The notes beneath the pieces are model-generated. The model did not search any database and had not been told where the DNA came from. It saw only the letters and a list, made by a program, of their open reading frames with translations. The position numbers were made by a program, and so were the translations under genes. A stretch of 18,505 nucleotides of DNA from Anaerolineaceae bacterium (GTDB lineage: Bacteria; Chloroflexota; Anaerolineae; Anaerolineales; Anaerolineaceae): positions 286,449-304,953 of the forward strand of contig DQHW01000024.1 of NCBI GenBank assembly GCA_003524305.1, in the 5' to 3' direction. The stretch's first letter is position 1. The number at the start of each line of letters is the position of its first letter. Below are positions 1 to 8,600 of this stretch, in pieces.

Positions 1-2
1 GC

Positions 3-446
3 GCCATGGCCTTGTACCCTGAACCTTACTACCGCAAGATTGAAGCCCTGCTGAAGAAGGGTCAAATCGGCCTCGTCTCTGATCCCCAGACCGGACCGCT
101 GTATGCCCGGGTGAAGTCGCTCTATAATGCAGGCGTTAGTGTTGCCCTCGGTCAGGATGATATCGCGGATGCTTACTATCCGTTTGGGCGCAACAACATG
201 CAGGAAGTCGCCTTTTTGGCCGCCCATTTGATGAACATGGTCAGCCGCCCCGAGATGGAAGTGCTCTTCGATCTGATCACCACCAATGCTGCCAAAGCGC
301 TTGGCATCAAGGACTACGGCGTCAAAGAAGGCTGCAACGCTGATCTCGTGATTCTGGATGCTGGCAATGTTTGGGAAGCCCTCTGGTCACACGATTATCC
401 GCTGTATGTGATCAAAGACGGCGTGGATATCACCGTTCGAAAATAA
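3..446 (+). CDS. Cytosine-deaminase-like amidohydrolase, C-terminal part (5' end outside window)
   Basis: C-terminal part of a metal-dependent amidohydrolase related to cytosine deaminase (CodA) and to N-isopropylammelide amidohydrolases. These enzymes hydrolytically deaminate cytosine or s-triazine rings in the cytoplasm. About 147 residues are visible; the frame is open to the left edge, so the ATG at position 6 is internal. The stretch GQDDI (residues 49-53 from that ATG), followed by YYPFGRNNM, lines up with the CodA segment GHDDV...YPLGTANM; the first Asp there is the metal-binding aspartate of CodA. The tail LGIKDYGVKEGCNADLVILDA is the usual return to the small beta domain of the amidohydrolase fold. 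It ends at TAA and is followed within 16 bp by a strong terminator. Family membership is solid; the exact substrate cannot be told, especially since the N-terminal metal-binding His pair is outside the window. Confidence 0.85.
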   Translation, partial: AMALYPEPYYRKIEALLKKGQIGLVSDPQTGPLYARVKSLYNAGVSVALGQDDIADAYYPFGRNNMQEVAFLAAHLMNMVSRPEMEVLFDLITTNAAKALGIKDYGVKEGCNADLVILDAGNVWEALWSHDYPLYVIKDGVDITVRK

Positions 447-461
447 GAAAATTGGAAATGC

Positions 462-501
462 AAACCCCCGCAGTTCAGTTTGAAACCTGCGGGGGTTTTT
501 T
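462..501 (+). terminator. Rho-independent terminator after the amidohydrolase gene
   Basis: Perfect 12-bp stem: AAACCCCCGCAG at 462-473 pairs with CTGCGGGGGTTT at 487-498, with a 13-nt loop. The right arm runs into a T tract at 496-501. It sits 16 bp after the stop codon. It also lies just past the end of the converging membrane-protein gene, but on that strand the T run after the stem is short, so use from the minus side is less certain. Confidence 0.92.
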
Positions 502-516
502 ATTGCTATGTATGTC

Positions 517-1659
517 TTATGCTAAAGGAGGTGGCACTATTTCAGAGGTCTGCAGCACTGGAGGAACGCTGCCGGCTTTCATTTCACGGTAGGTTTGCGT
601 CCAGATGCTGGAGCTGAAGAGGTCAAACCAGCTGCCCACCAAAGTGGCTGGTGAAGCAACTACGGTGAAGAAGAACATCAGAGCGATGAATCCGCTGATA
701 ATCCACACCACAGGGCCGGAGGCAAAGAGGCTTGAGATGCCGAAAGCGATCGCGCCGGGGATGGCGCCGACGATTGCACCCGGGATCATCATGACCGCCA
801 TGACAGGGATGAGTACCAGTAATGCGATGAAGAAAGCAATACCGAAACCGATTTTCAGCCCAAGCATGACCAGCCAGGTGAGGAAGGCGTTCTTGAAGTT
901 ATGAGCCATCATGGCCCAGCCTTGTTTGAAACCTTCACCAATGGAAGCGTCGTCAATAGCGATGGCGCGTACAATAAACTGGCGCCACAGACCGACAAAG
1001 ATCATCACAATGGCTAATAAGAGGAGCAGGAAACCTGCCAGGATCATCAAGCCGATCATGCCGGGAGCGAAACTGAAGTCACCTTTGACAGCGTTGAAGG
1101 CGAGGATTGCACCGCCAATAGCAACTCCCAAGGCGATCAGCAAACCAGGGGCACCAATGATGAGGTCAATCACCCAGATGCGGAAGGCACGGATGTTCCA
1201 ACCCAAGGCCCAACCCTGTTTGAATTTTTTCTTGCTGCCGTCGGCTTCATATTCATCCACCAGGCGCATCAAAGAGGTCTCAGTGGGATAACGCACCAGT
1301 GCTAAAAGCAGGTTGATAATTAAGCCGATTGTAAAAAGGATTACGATTGTCCAAACTATCGTTCCGATGACACGGTCAGGGGTGAAGAGGGGCATCACAT
1401 CATTTTCAAACCATGTAACACCATCCTGCATCCATGACGACATGTTGCTTTCAAAACGGTTGCCGTCCCAGTTGCCATTCCAATGAAATTGATCTGATTG
1501 GTCAGCGTTAAAGCGATAGCCAGTTCCACCACCGCCACCACCGCCGGAATTAATAGTACTGCCGCCGGCTAAAGCCAAAAGAAATGCAAAAATCCATAAA
1601 ATCTTGTAGTTCCAGACTGTGTACCACGCTCGTGAAATTTTCTTGCCGATATCAAACAT
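517..1659 (-). CDS. Multi-spanning membrane protein of unknown function
   Basis: 380-residue integral membrane protein with no function I can name. A basic, aromatic N-terminus (ISRAWYTVWNYK) leads into a first hydrophobic helix (residues 20-33), then a Gly run (39-45) and a polar, Trp/Asn-rich stretch (46-95) that probably lies outside the membrane. Five or so further helices follow at about 98-122, 160-190, 198-226, 258-292 and 296-340. The phrase FKQGWA occurs twice (146-151 and 244-249), each time before a charged/amphipathic stretch and a membrane helix, suggesting an internal duplication. The overall look recalls glycerophosphodiester-phosphodiesterase-type membrane domains often seen in Chloroflexota, but that is weak. 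The start is set at the ATG at 1659, because GGAGAG lies 4 nt upstream of it; a longer reading from 1671 would use this ribosome site as coding sequence and has no ribosome site of its own. Confidence 0.8.
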   Translation of the reverse strand: MFDIGKKISRAWYTVWNYKILWIFAFLLALAGGSTINSGGGGGGGTGYRFNADQSDQFHWNGNWDGNRFESNMSSWMQDGVTWFENDVMPLFTPDRVIGTIVWTIVILFTIGLIINLLLALVRYPTETSLMRLVDEYEADGSKKKFKQGWALGWNIRAFRIWVIDLIIGAPGLLIALGVAIGGAILAFNAVKGDFSFAPGMIGLMILAGFLLLLLAIVMIFVGLWRQFIVRAIAIDDASIGEGFKQGWAMMAHNFKNAFLTWLVMLGLKIGFGIAFFIALLVLIPVMAVMMIPGAIVGAIPGAIAFGISSLFASGPVVWIISGFIALMFFFTVVASPATLVGSWFDLFSSSIWTQTYREMKAGSVPPVLQTSEIVPPPLA

Positions 1660-1677
1660 TTTTCTCTCCATAAAATT

Positions 1678-1921
1678 GAACCGAGAACCGAGTGTTGAGA
1701 ACTGAGAATCGTCGAAACCGACGAATTAATCAATTTACTCGCATCACAATAGTTCTACAAATGATTTCTATACTCAATATACGAGGATTTTCTCTAATCG
1801 TTTCAATGATATTTATTAGAACCTTATTAACAATTATAAAAATTGAGAATCGCACTATTCTTAATCACGATTCTCAATTTACAGCTTTTTACAGTTCTCT
1901 ACTCTCGGCTCTCTGCTCTCG
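1678..1921. repeat. Spacer with degenerate 7-bp repeat arrays and inverted copies
   Basis: The spacer between the membrane-protein gene and tex is largely repetitive. From 1678 it reads in 7-bp steps GAACCGA, GAACCGA, GTGTTGA, GAACTGA, GAATCGT. At the other end (about 1868-1921) the opposite strand reads in similar steps such as GCAGAGA, GCCGAGA, GTAGAGA. The octamer GAGAATCG occurs at 1704-1711 and 1845-1852, and inverted at 1868-1875. A small hairpin, TCGTCG-AAAC-CGACGA, lies at 1709-1724. The middle (1735-1835) is plain AT-rich DNA. The arrangement resembles heptameric short tandem repeats of cyanobacteria and other bacteria; it could also be a small non-coding mobile remnant. Confidence 0.6.
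1838..1880 (-). terminator. Probable terminator after tex
   Basis: Perfect 13-bp inverted repeat: AAATTGAGAATCG at 1840-1852 and its complement at 1868-1880, with a 15-nt loop. Read on the minus strand, the stem is followed by a T run (positions 1842-1838). It begins 45 nt past the tex stop codon, the right place and orientation for a tex terminator. The stem is AT-rich at its base, so it is weaker than the others in this window, and it is built from the local 7-bp repeat family. Confidence 0.6.
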
Positions 1922-1924
1922 AGA

Positions 1925-4054
1925 TTATTTTTCCATGGTCAGCGAGATTCTACCCCGCTCAGCTTCAACTTTAAGGATGACCACCTCAATAATGTCACCC
2001 ACTTGAAGGGTCACACCAGCAGGAACCTGGGTGCGATGAAGCAGACCGTCCTGCTTGACGCCGATGTCGACAAATGTGCCAAAATCCACTACGTTACGGA
2101 CGGTGCCCTTAAGAATCATGCCCACGGATAGATCCTCCATCTTGAGCACATCTGAGCGCAAGATGGGTGCAGGGGTATCTTCACGCGGATCACGGCCTGG
2201 GCGGACCAACTGCTCCAGGATATCGGAGAGGGTCGGTACACCGCAGCCAATCTCTTCAGCAAGTTCGTGCATGGGTTTGGTTTGCAGCTTGCCGATGGCT
2301 TTGCGTTTCTCATCGAGGGAAGAAGACATGCTGATGCCAGCCAGGTTGAGCACGACAACCGCTACCGTATAGCTTTCAGGATGGATGGCCGAGGCATCCA
2401 GCGGATTTTTACCGCCACGTATACGTAAAAAGCCTGCGGATTGTTCGTAGGCTTTAGGACCAAGCCCAGGTACAGATTTGATGGCTTCACGGTCGGCAAA
2501 AATGCCACCTTCATCTCTAAAAGCCACCATCTTCTCGGCCAGCTTTTGGCCGATGCCTGAGACATAGCTGAGCAAGGCAGGTGAAGCGGTGTTTACATCC
2601 ACACCCACACTATTGACCACGTCCTCCACCACCCCGGTGAGGGCAGCAGTCAGGGCGGTTTGATCGACATCGTGCTGGTACATGCCCACGCCTATGGAGC
2701 GTGGATCAATTTTGACCAATTCAGCCAACGGATCCTGCACACGGCGGGCGATGCTGACTGCGCCGCGGATGGAAACATCCAGGTCGGGCATCTCAGCCCG
2801 CGCCAGCGGGCTGGCAGAATAGACCGAGGCGCCGGCTTCGTTGGTGATCAGGTAGCGCACGGTGGTCAGGTCGCGGGTGATCTCGGCAGCCAGTTGTTCC
2901 GTCTCGCGTGAGGCTGTGCCATTGCCGATTGAAATAAGAGTGACACCGTGTTTGGCGATCAGCGCTGTAATTTTTTCTTTGGATTCCTTCCACGCGTTTT
3001 GTGGCGCGTGAGGATAAATGGTGCCGGTATCGAGCAGTTTGCCGGTGGGTCCAACGACTGCCAGCTTGGTGCCGGTGCGGAAGCCGGGGTCAAGACCCAG
3101 CACAGTTTGACCTAGTAATGGAGGTTGACCTAATAACGCCTTGAGGTTGGAAGCAAAGACCTTGATGGCGTGGGTTTCACCGGCTACGGTCAGTTCACGG
3201 CGAACATCGCGTTCAATGGAAGGCAGCAGCAGGCGCTCGGCAGCATCTGTGATGGCAGCTTCAAGTTCAGCGCAGAAGGGTGAACGCACGTCCGGACGGT
3301 AATAGTCCACGATGGAACTCTTCCATTCTTTTTCATCCAGGGCCACTTTAACACGCAGCACTTTTTCAGTCTCGCCGCGGTTGATAGCCAGCACCTGGTG
3401 AGGACGCATGCGGCTAACCTGCGAGGTGAATTCGTAATAGGTGGCGTAAACGGATTTTTCATCTTTGGCATCTTCGATGTATTCGCTGGTGAGGGTGCCG
3501 AACTGCATGGCCTTGCGGCGGGTGGAGGCTCTCACCTCGGCAGAATCACTGATGGTTTCTGCGGTGATGTCGCGGGCGCCGGCAAGGGCATCTTCCACGG
3601 ATTTAACCTGCTCATTCAAGAATCCGATTGCCATTTTTTCTGCGTCACCGGGGGTGCGCGCCTGGGTGAGGATCATGTCTGCCAAACCCTGTAAACCCTT
3701 CTCGCGGGCAATGGAGGCACGCGTGCGGCGTTTCGGTTTATAGGGTGCGTAAAGGTCTTCCACCGCGGTCATGGTGTCGGCGGCAGTCAGTTTTTCGAGC
3801 AGTTCGGGCGTCATCTTGCCCTGTTCATCGATGGAAGCGATGACTGCGGCGCGGCGCTCTTCAAGGGTGCGGCCTTTTTCAAGCAGGCTTTGCACCTGGC
3901 GCAATTGTTCTTCATCCAGTGTGCCGGTGGCTTCTTTACGATAACGGGCAATAAAGGGGACGGTAGCGCCTTCATCCAACAGTTCGATGGTGGCGGCCAC
4001 CTGGGTGGGGCGAATATTCAGTGCTTTGGCGATGTCTTGTGCAAAGTTGACCAT
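1925..4054 (-). CDS. tex: Tex family RNA-binding transcription accessory protein
   Basis: 709-residue cytoplasmic Tex protein, a nucleic-acid-binding factor related to eukaryotic Spt6 with a general role in transcription. Recognisable parts in order: N-terminal Tex helical domain (about 1-190, with VPFIARYRKEATGTLDEEQL and DLYAPYKPKRRTRASIAREKGL); YqgF/RNase-H-like domain beginning at VLGLDPGFRTGTKLAV (318-333); helix-hairpin-helix region at VDVNTASPALLSYVSGIG (485-502) with a second one near 518-545; C-terminal S1 domain from about 641 (MILKGTVRNVVDFGTFVDIGVKQDGLLH). The S1 domain is short: after QDGLLH the usual loop before the VGD strand is reduced, and the protein ends seven residues after RGRISL with no tail. 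Start choice: AGGAA lies about 8 nt upstream of the ATG at 4054. It is probably transcribed alone; a likely promoter and a terminator are listed separately. Confidence 0.95.
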   Translation of the reverse strand: MVNFAQDIAKALNIRPTQVAATIELLDEGATVPFIARYRKEATGTLDEEQLRQVQSLLEKGRTLEERRAAVIASIDEQGKMTPELLEKLTAADTMTAVEDLYAPYKPKRRTRASIAREKGLQGLADMILTQARTPGDAEKMAIGFLNEQVKSVEDALAGARDITAETISDSAEVRASTRRKAMQFGTLTSEYIEDAKDEKSVYATYYEFTSQVSRMRPHQVLAINRGETEKVLRVKVALDEKEWKSSIVDYYRPDVRSPFCAELEAAITDAAERLLLPSIERDVRRELTVAGETHAIKVFASNLKALLGQPPLLGQTVLGLDPGFRTGTKLAVVGPTGKLLDTGTIYPHAPQNAWKESKEKITALIAKHGVTLISIGNGTASRETEQLAAEITRDLTTVRYLITNEAGASVYSASPLARAEMPDLDVSIRGAVSIARRVQDPLAELVKIDPRSIGVGMYQHDVDQTALTAALTGVVEDVVNSVGVDVNTASPALLSYVSGIGQKLAEKMVAFRDEGGIFADREAIKSVPGLGPKAYEQSAGFLRIRGGKNPLDASAIHPESYTVAVVVLNLAGISMSSSLDEKRKAIGKLQTKPMHELAEEIGCGVPTLSDILEQLVRPGRDPREDTPAPILRSDVLKMEDLSVGMILKGTVRNVVDFGTFVDIGVKQDGLLHRTQVPAGVTLQVGDIIEVVILKVEAERGRISLTMEK

Positions 4055-4087
4055 TAGAGTTCCTGTAAGAAATGATTTAGAGAGGTT

Positions 4088-4096
4088 ATTCTATCA
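4088..4096 (-). promoter_or_regulatory. Candidate extended -10 promoter for tex
   Basis: On the minus strand the sequence TGATAGAAT (4096 to 4088) fits an extended -10 element (TGn plus TAGAAT, five of six consensus bases). It would start transcription near 4081, giving a leader of about 26 nt that contains the tex ribosome site. A weak -35 candidate, GTTTCA, lies 16 bp upstream, inside the 7-bp repeat array at 4102-4143. This is pattern matching only. Confidence 0.4.
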
Positions 4097-4101
4097 TAAG
4101 G

Positions 4102-4143
4102 GAGAACCGTGAAACGTGATTTGTGAACCGTGAAAAGTCAGTG
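4102..4143. repeat. Array of 7-bp repeats (GTGAAAC-like)
   Basis: Six consecutive 7-bp units: GAGAACC, GTGAAAC, GTGATTT, GTGAACC, GTGAAAA, GTCAGTG. Five of the six begin with G and four with GTGA. The period is exact although the units have diverged. It lies directly upstream of tex and covers the place where a -35 box for the candidate promoter would be. It is similar in period and base content to the array in the spacer at 1678-1921. Confidence 0.65.
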
Positions 4144-4167
4144 CGTTGAAGCATTGCACGACCCTTT

Positions 4168-4287
4168 ATTCGTTTTTGTTTCAGGACCCCTCTCGCAGAA
4201 TTCGCTCGGGGGCGCATACTTCGCGAAAAATCGGAAACAAATACCCTTCGCTACGCTCAGGGGCGCAAAATTCGCGCAAAAACGAAT
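4168..4287. repeat. 120-bp block with 11-bp terminal inverted repeats and internal direct repeats
   Basis: ATTCGTTTTTG at 4168-4178 is matched perfectly in inverted form at 4277-4287. Between them GCTCGGGGGCGCA (from 4204) and GCTCAGGGGCGCA (from 4255) start two copies of a 27-28 bp direct repeat that both continue into TTCGCG plus As. No flanking target duplication is evident. It could be a small non-autonomous mobile element or a folded RNA; the sequence alone does not decide. Confidence 0.5.
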
Positions 4288-4612
4288 CATTTTTGATCTC
4301 AAAATCATCAAGATTGATGGTTGATTGGTATTTGTTTTTATGCACGAATCACCTCTTGTTTGACCGACATGCAGTTGTAAAGGAGCAACACAAAAATATA
4401 TTAGAATATTTATTCTATTATATTAAGTATAATCTTTATGTCAAGAGAACAACTTATAGATACCAAAGTTAAATCAACATCTCATAATTATTAAAAGGGC
4501 AAACCTTAGTGGGGATTGCTCACCTGCACTGCACCAATCGCAGTGAGTTGCAAGTTTCTTCGCGAAGAACGCTCAACATAATGACAGTTCTTAATTAATG
4601 TTTTCTTATTCC

Positions 4613-5440
4613 TTATTTGGCTTCAATCGTGAACGGTACATAGTGATGGTATTGATCACCGTTGAAATCTTCAACCACCAGCCCAAGCAGGTACTCGCCT
4701 GGGATAGCGGCTTCATCCACCCAGTGGAAGGGTTCTTCAAGTTTGGTTACTGTGCCAGAAATGCCCTTCAAGGAATGCATTTTTGGGTTTTTTAGGTTTA
4801 ATGCAGTCAGCACATGCACGGCCGGGATGAACATATCACCTGGTTTGATGGCCAATTCATTCGTCACGAGGCGCCCGCGCTTTTCTTTGATGATGCGTTT
4901 ATCGGTCATTTCACCGGTATTATCAAATTTCAAACGTGCGCGATCGGCATTTCCTGAATCCTTTTTAGTGAAAAGCCCTTCGAGCTGGCTGCCTTCTCGA
5001 GCATAATCAAGCGGATGCGCAAAAGCGAAAGCCGCGTTGATTCCGTCTGTCAACACACGAAGAACAGGAGCAATTTCAAGCGAGAGGTTGATCTCTGAAT
5101 CCCAAACGGGGTGAATCAAACCATTAATCTCTTTTTCAACCGCTGATCTTACATGTTCATGCGTTACAGGACCGTAATAATAATCAAATTCCTGGTCTTT
5201 GAAATATATTTCAGTGAACAAGAAGGCTATATGATCGCCGTTCATTTGTAATGAGAGATGCAATGATTCACCAGGGGTGATCTTATCGGACGCCAAATGA
5301 AGTGTATTGATCTTATAATTTGCCGCTCCAGGAGCGGCGATGGGTTCGCCTGATTTAGTAGAAACGCTTGAAATACCCGGTTCATTGAACGCGATTTTTA
5401 ATTCCCAATAATTCACCACAAATGTACGCACAAGTTCCAT
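4613..5440 (-). CDS. Uncharacterised soluble protein, 275 aa, beta-rich
   Basis: A 275-residue protein I cannot assign. It has no signal peptide and no membrane helix, so it is probably cytoplasmic. Alternating hydrophobic residues throughout (for example LHLSLQMNGDHIAFLFTEIYFKD at about 60-82 and EYLLGLVVEDFNGDQYHHYVPFTIEAK at the C-terminus) suggest a mostly beta structure, possibly two beta-sandwich modules (about 1-110 and 185-275) around a central part. The last 90 residues recall the accessory beta domain found at the ends of some clostripain-like peptides, but there is no peptidase domain here. Start: ATG at 5440 with AGGAG 6 nt upstream. A 34-bp near-perfect palindrome sits 20 bp upstream of the start, suggesting regulation of its own. 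It lies downstream of the large regulator gene on the same strand, 176 bp away. Confidence 0.8.
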   Translation of the reverse strand: MELVRTFVVNYWELKIAFNEPGISSVSTKSGEPIAAPGAANYKINTLHLASDKITPGESLHLSLQMNGDHIAFLFTEIYFKDQEFDYYYGPVTHEHVRSAVEKEINGLIHPVWDSEINLSLEIAPVLRVLTDGINAAFAFAHPLDYAREGSQLEGLFTKKDSGNADRARLKFDNTGEMTDKRIIKEKRGRLVTNELAIKPGDMFIPAVHVLTALNLKNPKMHSLKGISGTVTKLEEPFHWVDEAAIPGEYLLGLVVEDFNGDQYHHYVPFTIEAK

Positions 5441-5459
5441 TTTTGCTCCTATTCAGGTC

Positions 5460-5493
5460 TGGTAAAACTAATGACACCTCATTACTTTTACCA
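5460..5493. promoter_or_regulatory. 34-bp near-perfect palindrome upstream of the 275-aa gene
   Basis: Arms of 15 bp with a single C-C mismatch: TGGTAAAACTAATGA at 5460-5474 faces TCATTACTTTTACCA at 5479-5493, around the 4-bp centre CACC. It lies 20 bp upstream of the ATG at 5440 and just upstream of its ribosome site. There is no T run on either side, so it does not look like a terminator. Size and symmetry suit a dimeric repressor operator, or a hairpin in the mRNA leader. Confidence 0.65.
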
Positions 5494-5616
5494 TAATTAG
5501 AACAAACAACCTAAAAAGACCACTTAATTGCACATCCTTTGTGTGCGGCGGATGATACAAACGAATAATAATGAATCTCTATACATTTTGTGTAATTTTT
5601 TCGGTATTATGGTTTT

Positions 5617-8600
5617 TTAAGAAATTTGGTTCAGCCTTGAAATCAGATATGAATGAATTGACTTTGGATCCATTGGCAAAGATGAGGGAGTTATAACAAT
5701 CAATTGCTGCCGGGTAGCTATGGCTTTCTGGCGGGTTGATTCTTCTGCCCCTTCTGAACGAATTGTCTCATCCAAAAAAGAGGCTAGCCCTTCAACTTTA
5801 CCAAACAACATCAACAGCCGACAAGCTTCAACGACACCACGGTGAAAGAAATTCATTGATTCTGAAGACAGCGATAGAGTAAGCAAATGAATCAGTTCAT
5901 TTTTTGCAGCCAGAGTATCTCCCATTTCACGGTAACCTTCTGCCAAAATGGCACGCGCTGACAAGATTCCCCATTCTGATCCTATTTCTTCGCTGATCGT
6001 CAATGCTTGCTCATTGTAAAATACAGCTTTTTCAAAGTCTTTTTGATAAGACGCCGTTTCACCTAGATTTGATAATGCAATTGCCTCACCTTCTCTATCA
6101 CCAATTTGGCAACAAATTTCGACACTCTTACTAAAACATTCCAACGCATTTGAATAATCATTTAGTTCCAAATAAGCCGTTCCAGCATTATTTAAAGTTA
6201 GTGACTCGAAATAAAGGTTATTCGTGGCCCGGCCGATTTCGAGAGCCTGATCATAATGTGATAGTGCCAGTTTGTAATCACCACGAAAACACGCAATATC
6301 TGCCAGAATATTTAATACTTTTGAAAGTCTTCGTATATTCCCAAGTTCATTACAAATATCCCGGCATAGAAATAAATTTTTCTCTGCTTCAGAAATTTCG
6401 CCGAGAGTTACCTGTGCATAACCCAAGTTATAAAGTGAATGAGATTCCTCTTCTTTATCCTGAATCTTGCGAGAAAGTTCGAGTGCATTTTTTGCATAAA
6501 CTAATGCAATTGAGGAACTTTTCTTAACCAAGGCATGGGTTGCCAAAGCATTTAAACAATATGCTTCTTCATGGAATAGTTTTGCGGCACGAGCCGTTTC
6601 CAATCCAAAATTTATCTTGTCTTCTGCACCTTCAAATTGCTGGATGCGAATTCTGAAAAGGGCATTACGGCAAATCAGTTTTGCGCGGCAAATTAGCGTT
6701 GAATCTTCTTCTGGAATGCTTTTTATCAACCCCTCAAATAGTTTAGTGCCTTCTCTAAAATAACTTCTATTTTCAAAATAGACATTTAAAGGGGTAGTCA
6801 GATCCACGATCTCATTCCACTTTTGATTTTGGACAAACCAATTAAGGCTTATTTCTATATCGGCAAGTATTTTTTCAATATTCTTATAAAAGAGAACTAA
6901 TTTTTCTCCCTTTCGGTCGGCAAAAATTTTTAGAACTTGCTGTTTAAACCAGTATGCATGTTGTTCTTTACATTTCTGATATTCTGGCTCTGATACGGTT
7001 GAGTGTTCAAATACATTTTGTTTAACAATGCGATGAAACCTATAACCTCCCATCCCATCCCAAATTAATAGTGATCTTTTGGCAAAATCCTGTAAAAAAG
7101 ACTCATCGACATCGCAAACCGCCAAAGAAGCTTGCGATGAAAATGGGGTTTCAAATAGGGTCAACCGGGTAAACAATAATTGTTCCTGCCCAAAAAGATG
7201 ACGCCAAACATTCTCAAAGGATGCCTGAATACTTCTATGCCGTTCGGGAAGATTAATCGATTGAGATTTAAGACTATTGATGTCCCCTTGTAGGTTATCC
7301 AAAATTTCTATAATTGGAGTCCATTTGGTTTGACAAGCAGCAAGATCAATTGCCAATGGGAACCCTTCAACAAGATCACATATTTTTATAACACTGGTTG
7401 TAAAAACAGGATCGTACATTTCAGGATGACTCTCTACCTGAAGATGGGAATAAAAAAGCTTCACTGCATCAGAATGCTCACCATCGCTGGTTGATAAACC
7501 ACCCAGGGCGAAGACTTTCTCACCTACCAAATCAAGAAATGAATATGAAGTAAGCACGAGAACAATATTTGGAGCAGTCTCTGTCAATTGTTTTGCAAAC
7601 AGGGCTGTCTCTTGAAGGTTTTCAACATTATCAAGCACTAACAAGGCACAGCGGTGAGCTGCCCATTCTATTAGTTCTTCCATCGAATTCGATGTATGCT
7701 CAATACTGGTCCCTGATGCAACCAGGATTGTTGAGGCGATATGCTCCAAAGTAAAACAGCCTCCAATGGAAACAAAATAAACTCCATCCTTAAAAAGAGT
7801 GTTCTGAGTGCTGGCCAGTTCCACAGCCAGTCTCGTTTTCCCCGACCCCCCCGGACCAGTGATCGTGATTACATTATGTTTTAGATTGGACACCCAATTT
7901 TCCAACACCTCCAATTCTCTGCTGCGGCCGACAAATGGAGTAGCATAACCCGGTAGATTTAAAGAAATGACACTCTTCGGCCGATGAACTTTACCGGAGG
8001 ACAGGTTACTTTGAATATCAATAAATGTGTTTTTTAATAATATTCCCGGTTCAACATCCAGATTATTTTTCAGATAGAGCACCGCAGAATGGTAATACGT
8101 TAAAGCGGCGTTGGGCTGGGAAGATTGAAGGTAAATTTGGATCAATCGTGAGTGGATGTCTTCATCCCAGGGGGCGATTTTTACCAACATTTCTGCAATT
8201 TTTCTTGCGTCCACCCATTCGTTGCGATCTTCATGGTATTTAAGCAAGATTGAATAACCCAACACTAAAAATCGATCAATTCTTTCTCGACGCAGGGTTA
8301 ACCAATCTTCAAAGAGGTCAGAATCAGGCAAACTCAATAAAGGCAGCATTTGGCCAGTGATTTGAGCCATAGTTCGCTTGAGCTGAATAATCGGAAAACC
8401 GCGCGCTTGACGCCCATTATGATGATCAAGAAGTGTTTGGATTTTATTTTCAAAATCCAATATATCTACATGAACCACAACCTTTTCATTAAACCCTAAT
8501 GTATCTCTATCACTGGAGAAAATTTCAATATCGTTGATACTTTCTGAAATCGCTTTTTTTATCGTGGTCAAAGCCTGACGAAGGTTATGGAGCGCGGTTT

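Larger units (their letters stand above)
4055..4612. other. 558-bp spacer without a convincing gene
   Basis: Gene-free stretch between the tex start and the end of the 275-aa gene. It holds the tex promoter candidate and 7-bp array; a block bounded by an 11-bp inverted repeat (ATTCGTTTTTG at 4168-4178, complement at 4277-4287); inside that block two imperfect direct copies of GCTCNGGGGCGCA followed by TTCGCG and an A run (4204-4230 and 4255-4282); a strongly AT-rich stretch at 4380-4500; a small hairpin CACTGC/GCAGTG at 4527-4532 and 4540-4545; and a 14-bp palindrome TTCTTCGCGAAGAA at 4556-4569. Two short open frames here (64 and 108 codons, overlapping, different frames) have repeat-derived, low-quality sequences and are not called. 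Confidence 0.7.

Noticed and set aside
605..1291. Plus-strand open frames opposite the membrane-protein gene
   Set aside because: Antisense shadows, rich in Pro, Ala, Met and Lys from the reverse of hydrophobic codons; no ribosome sites.
4130..4472. Two overlapping open frames (64 and 108 codons) in the spacer after tex
   Set aside because: They run through the 7-bp array and the inverted-repeat block, have no ribosome site and show no domain-like composition.
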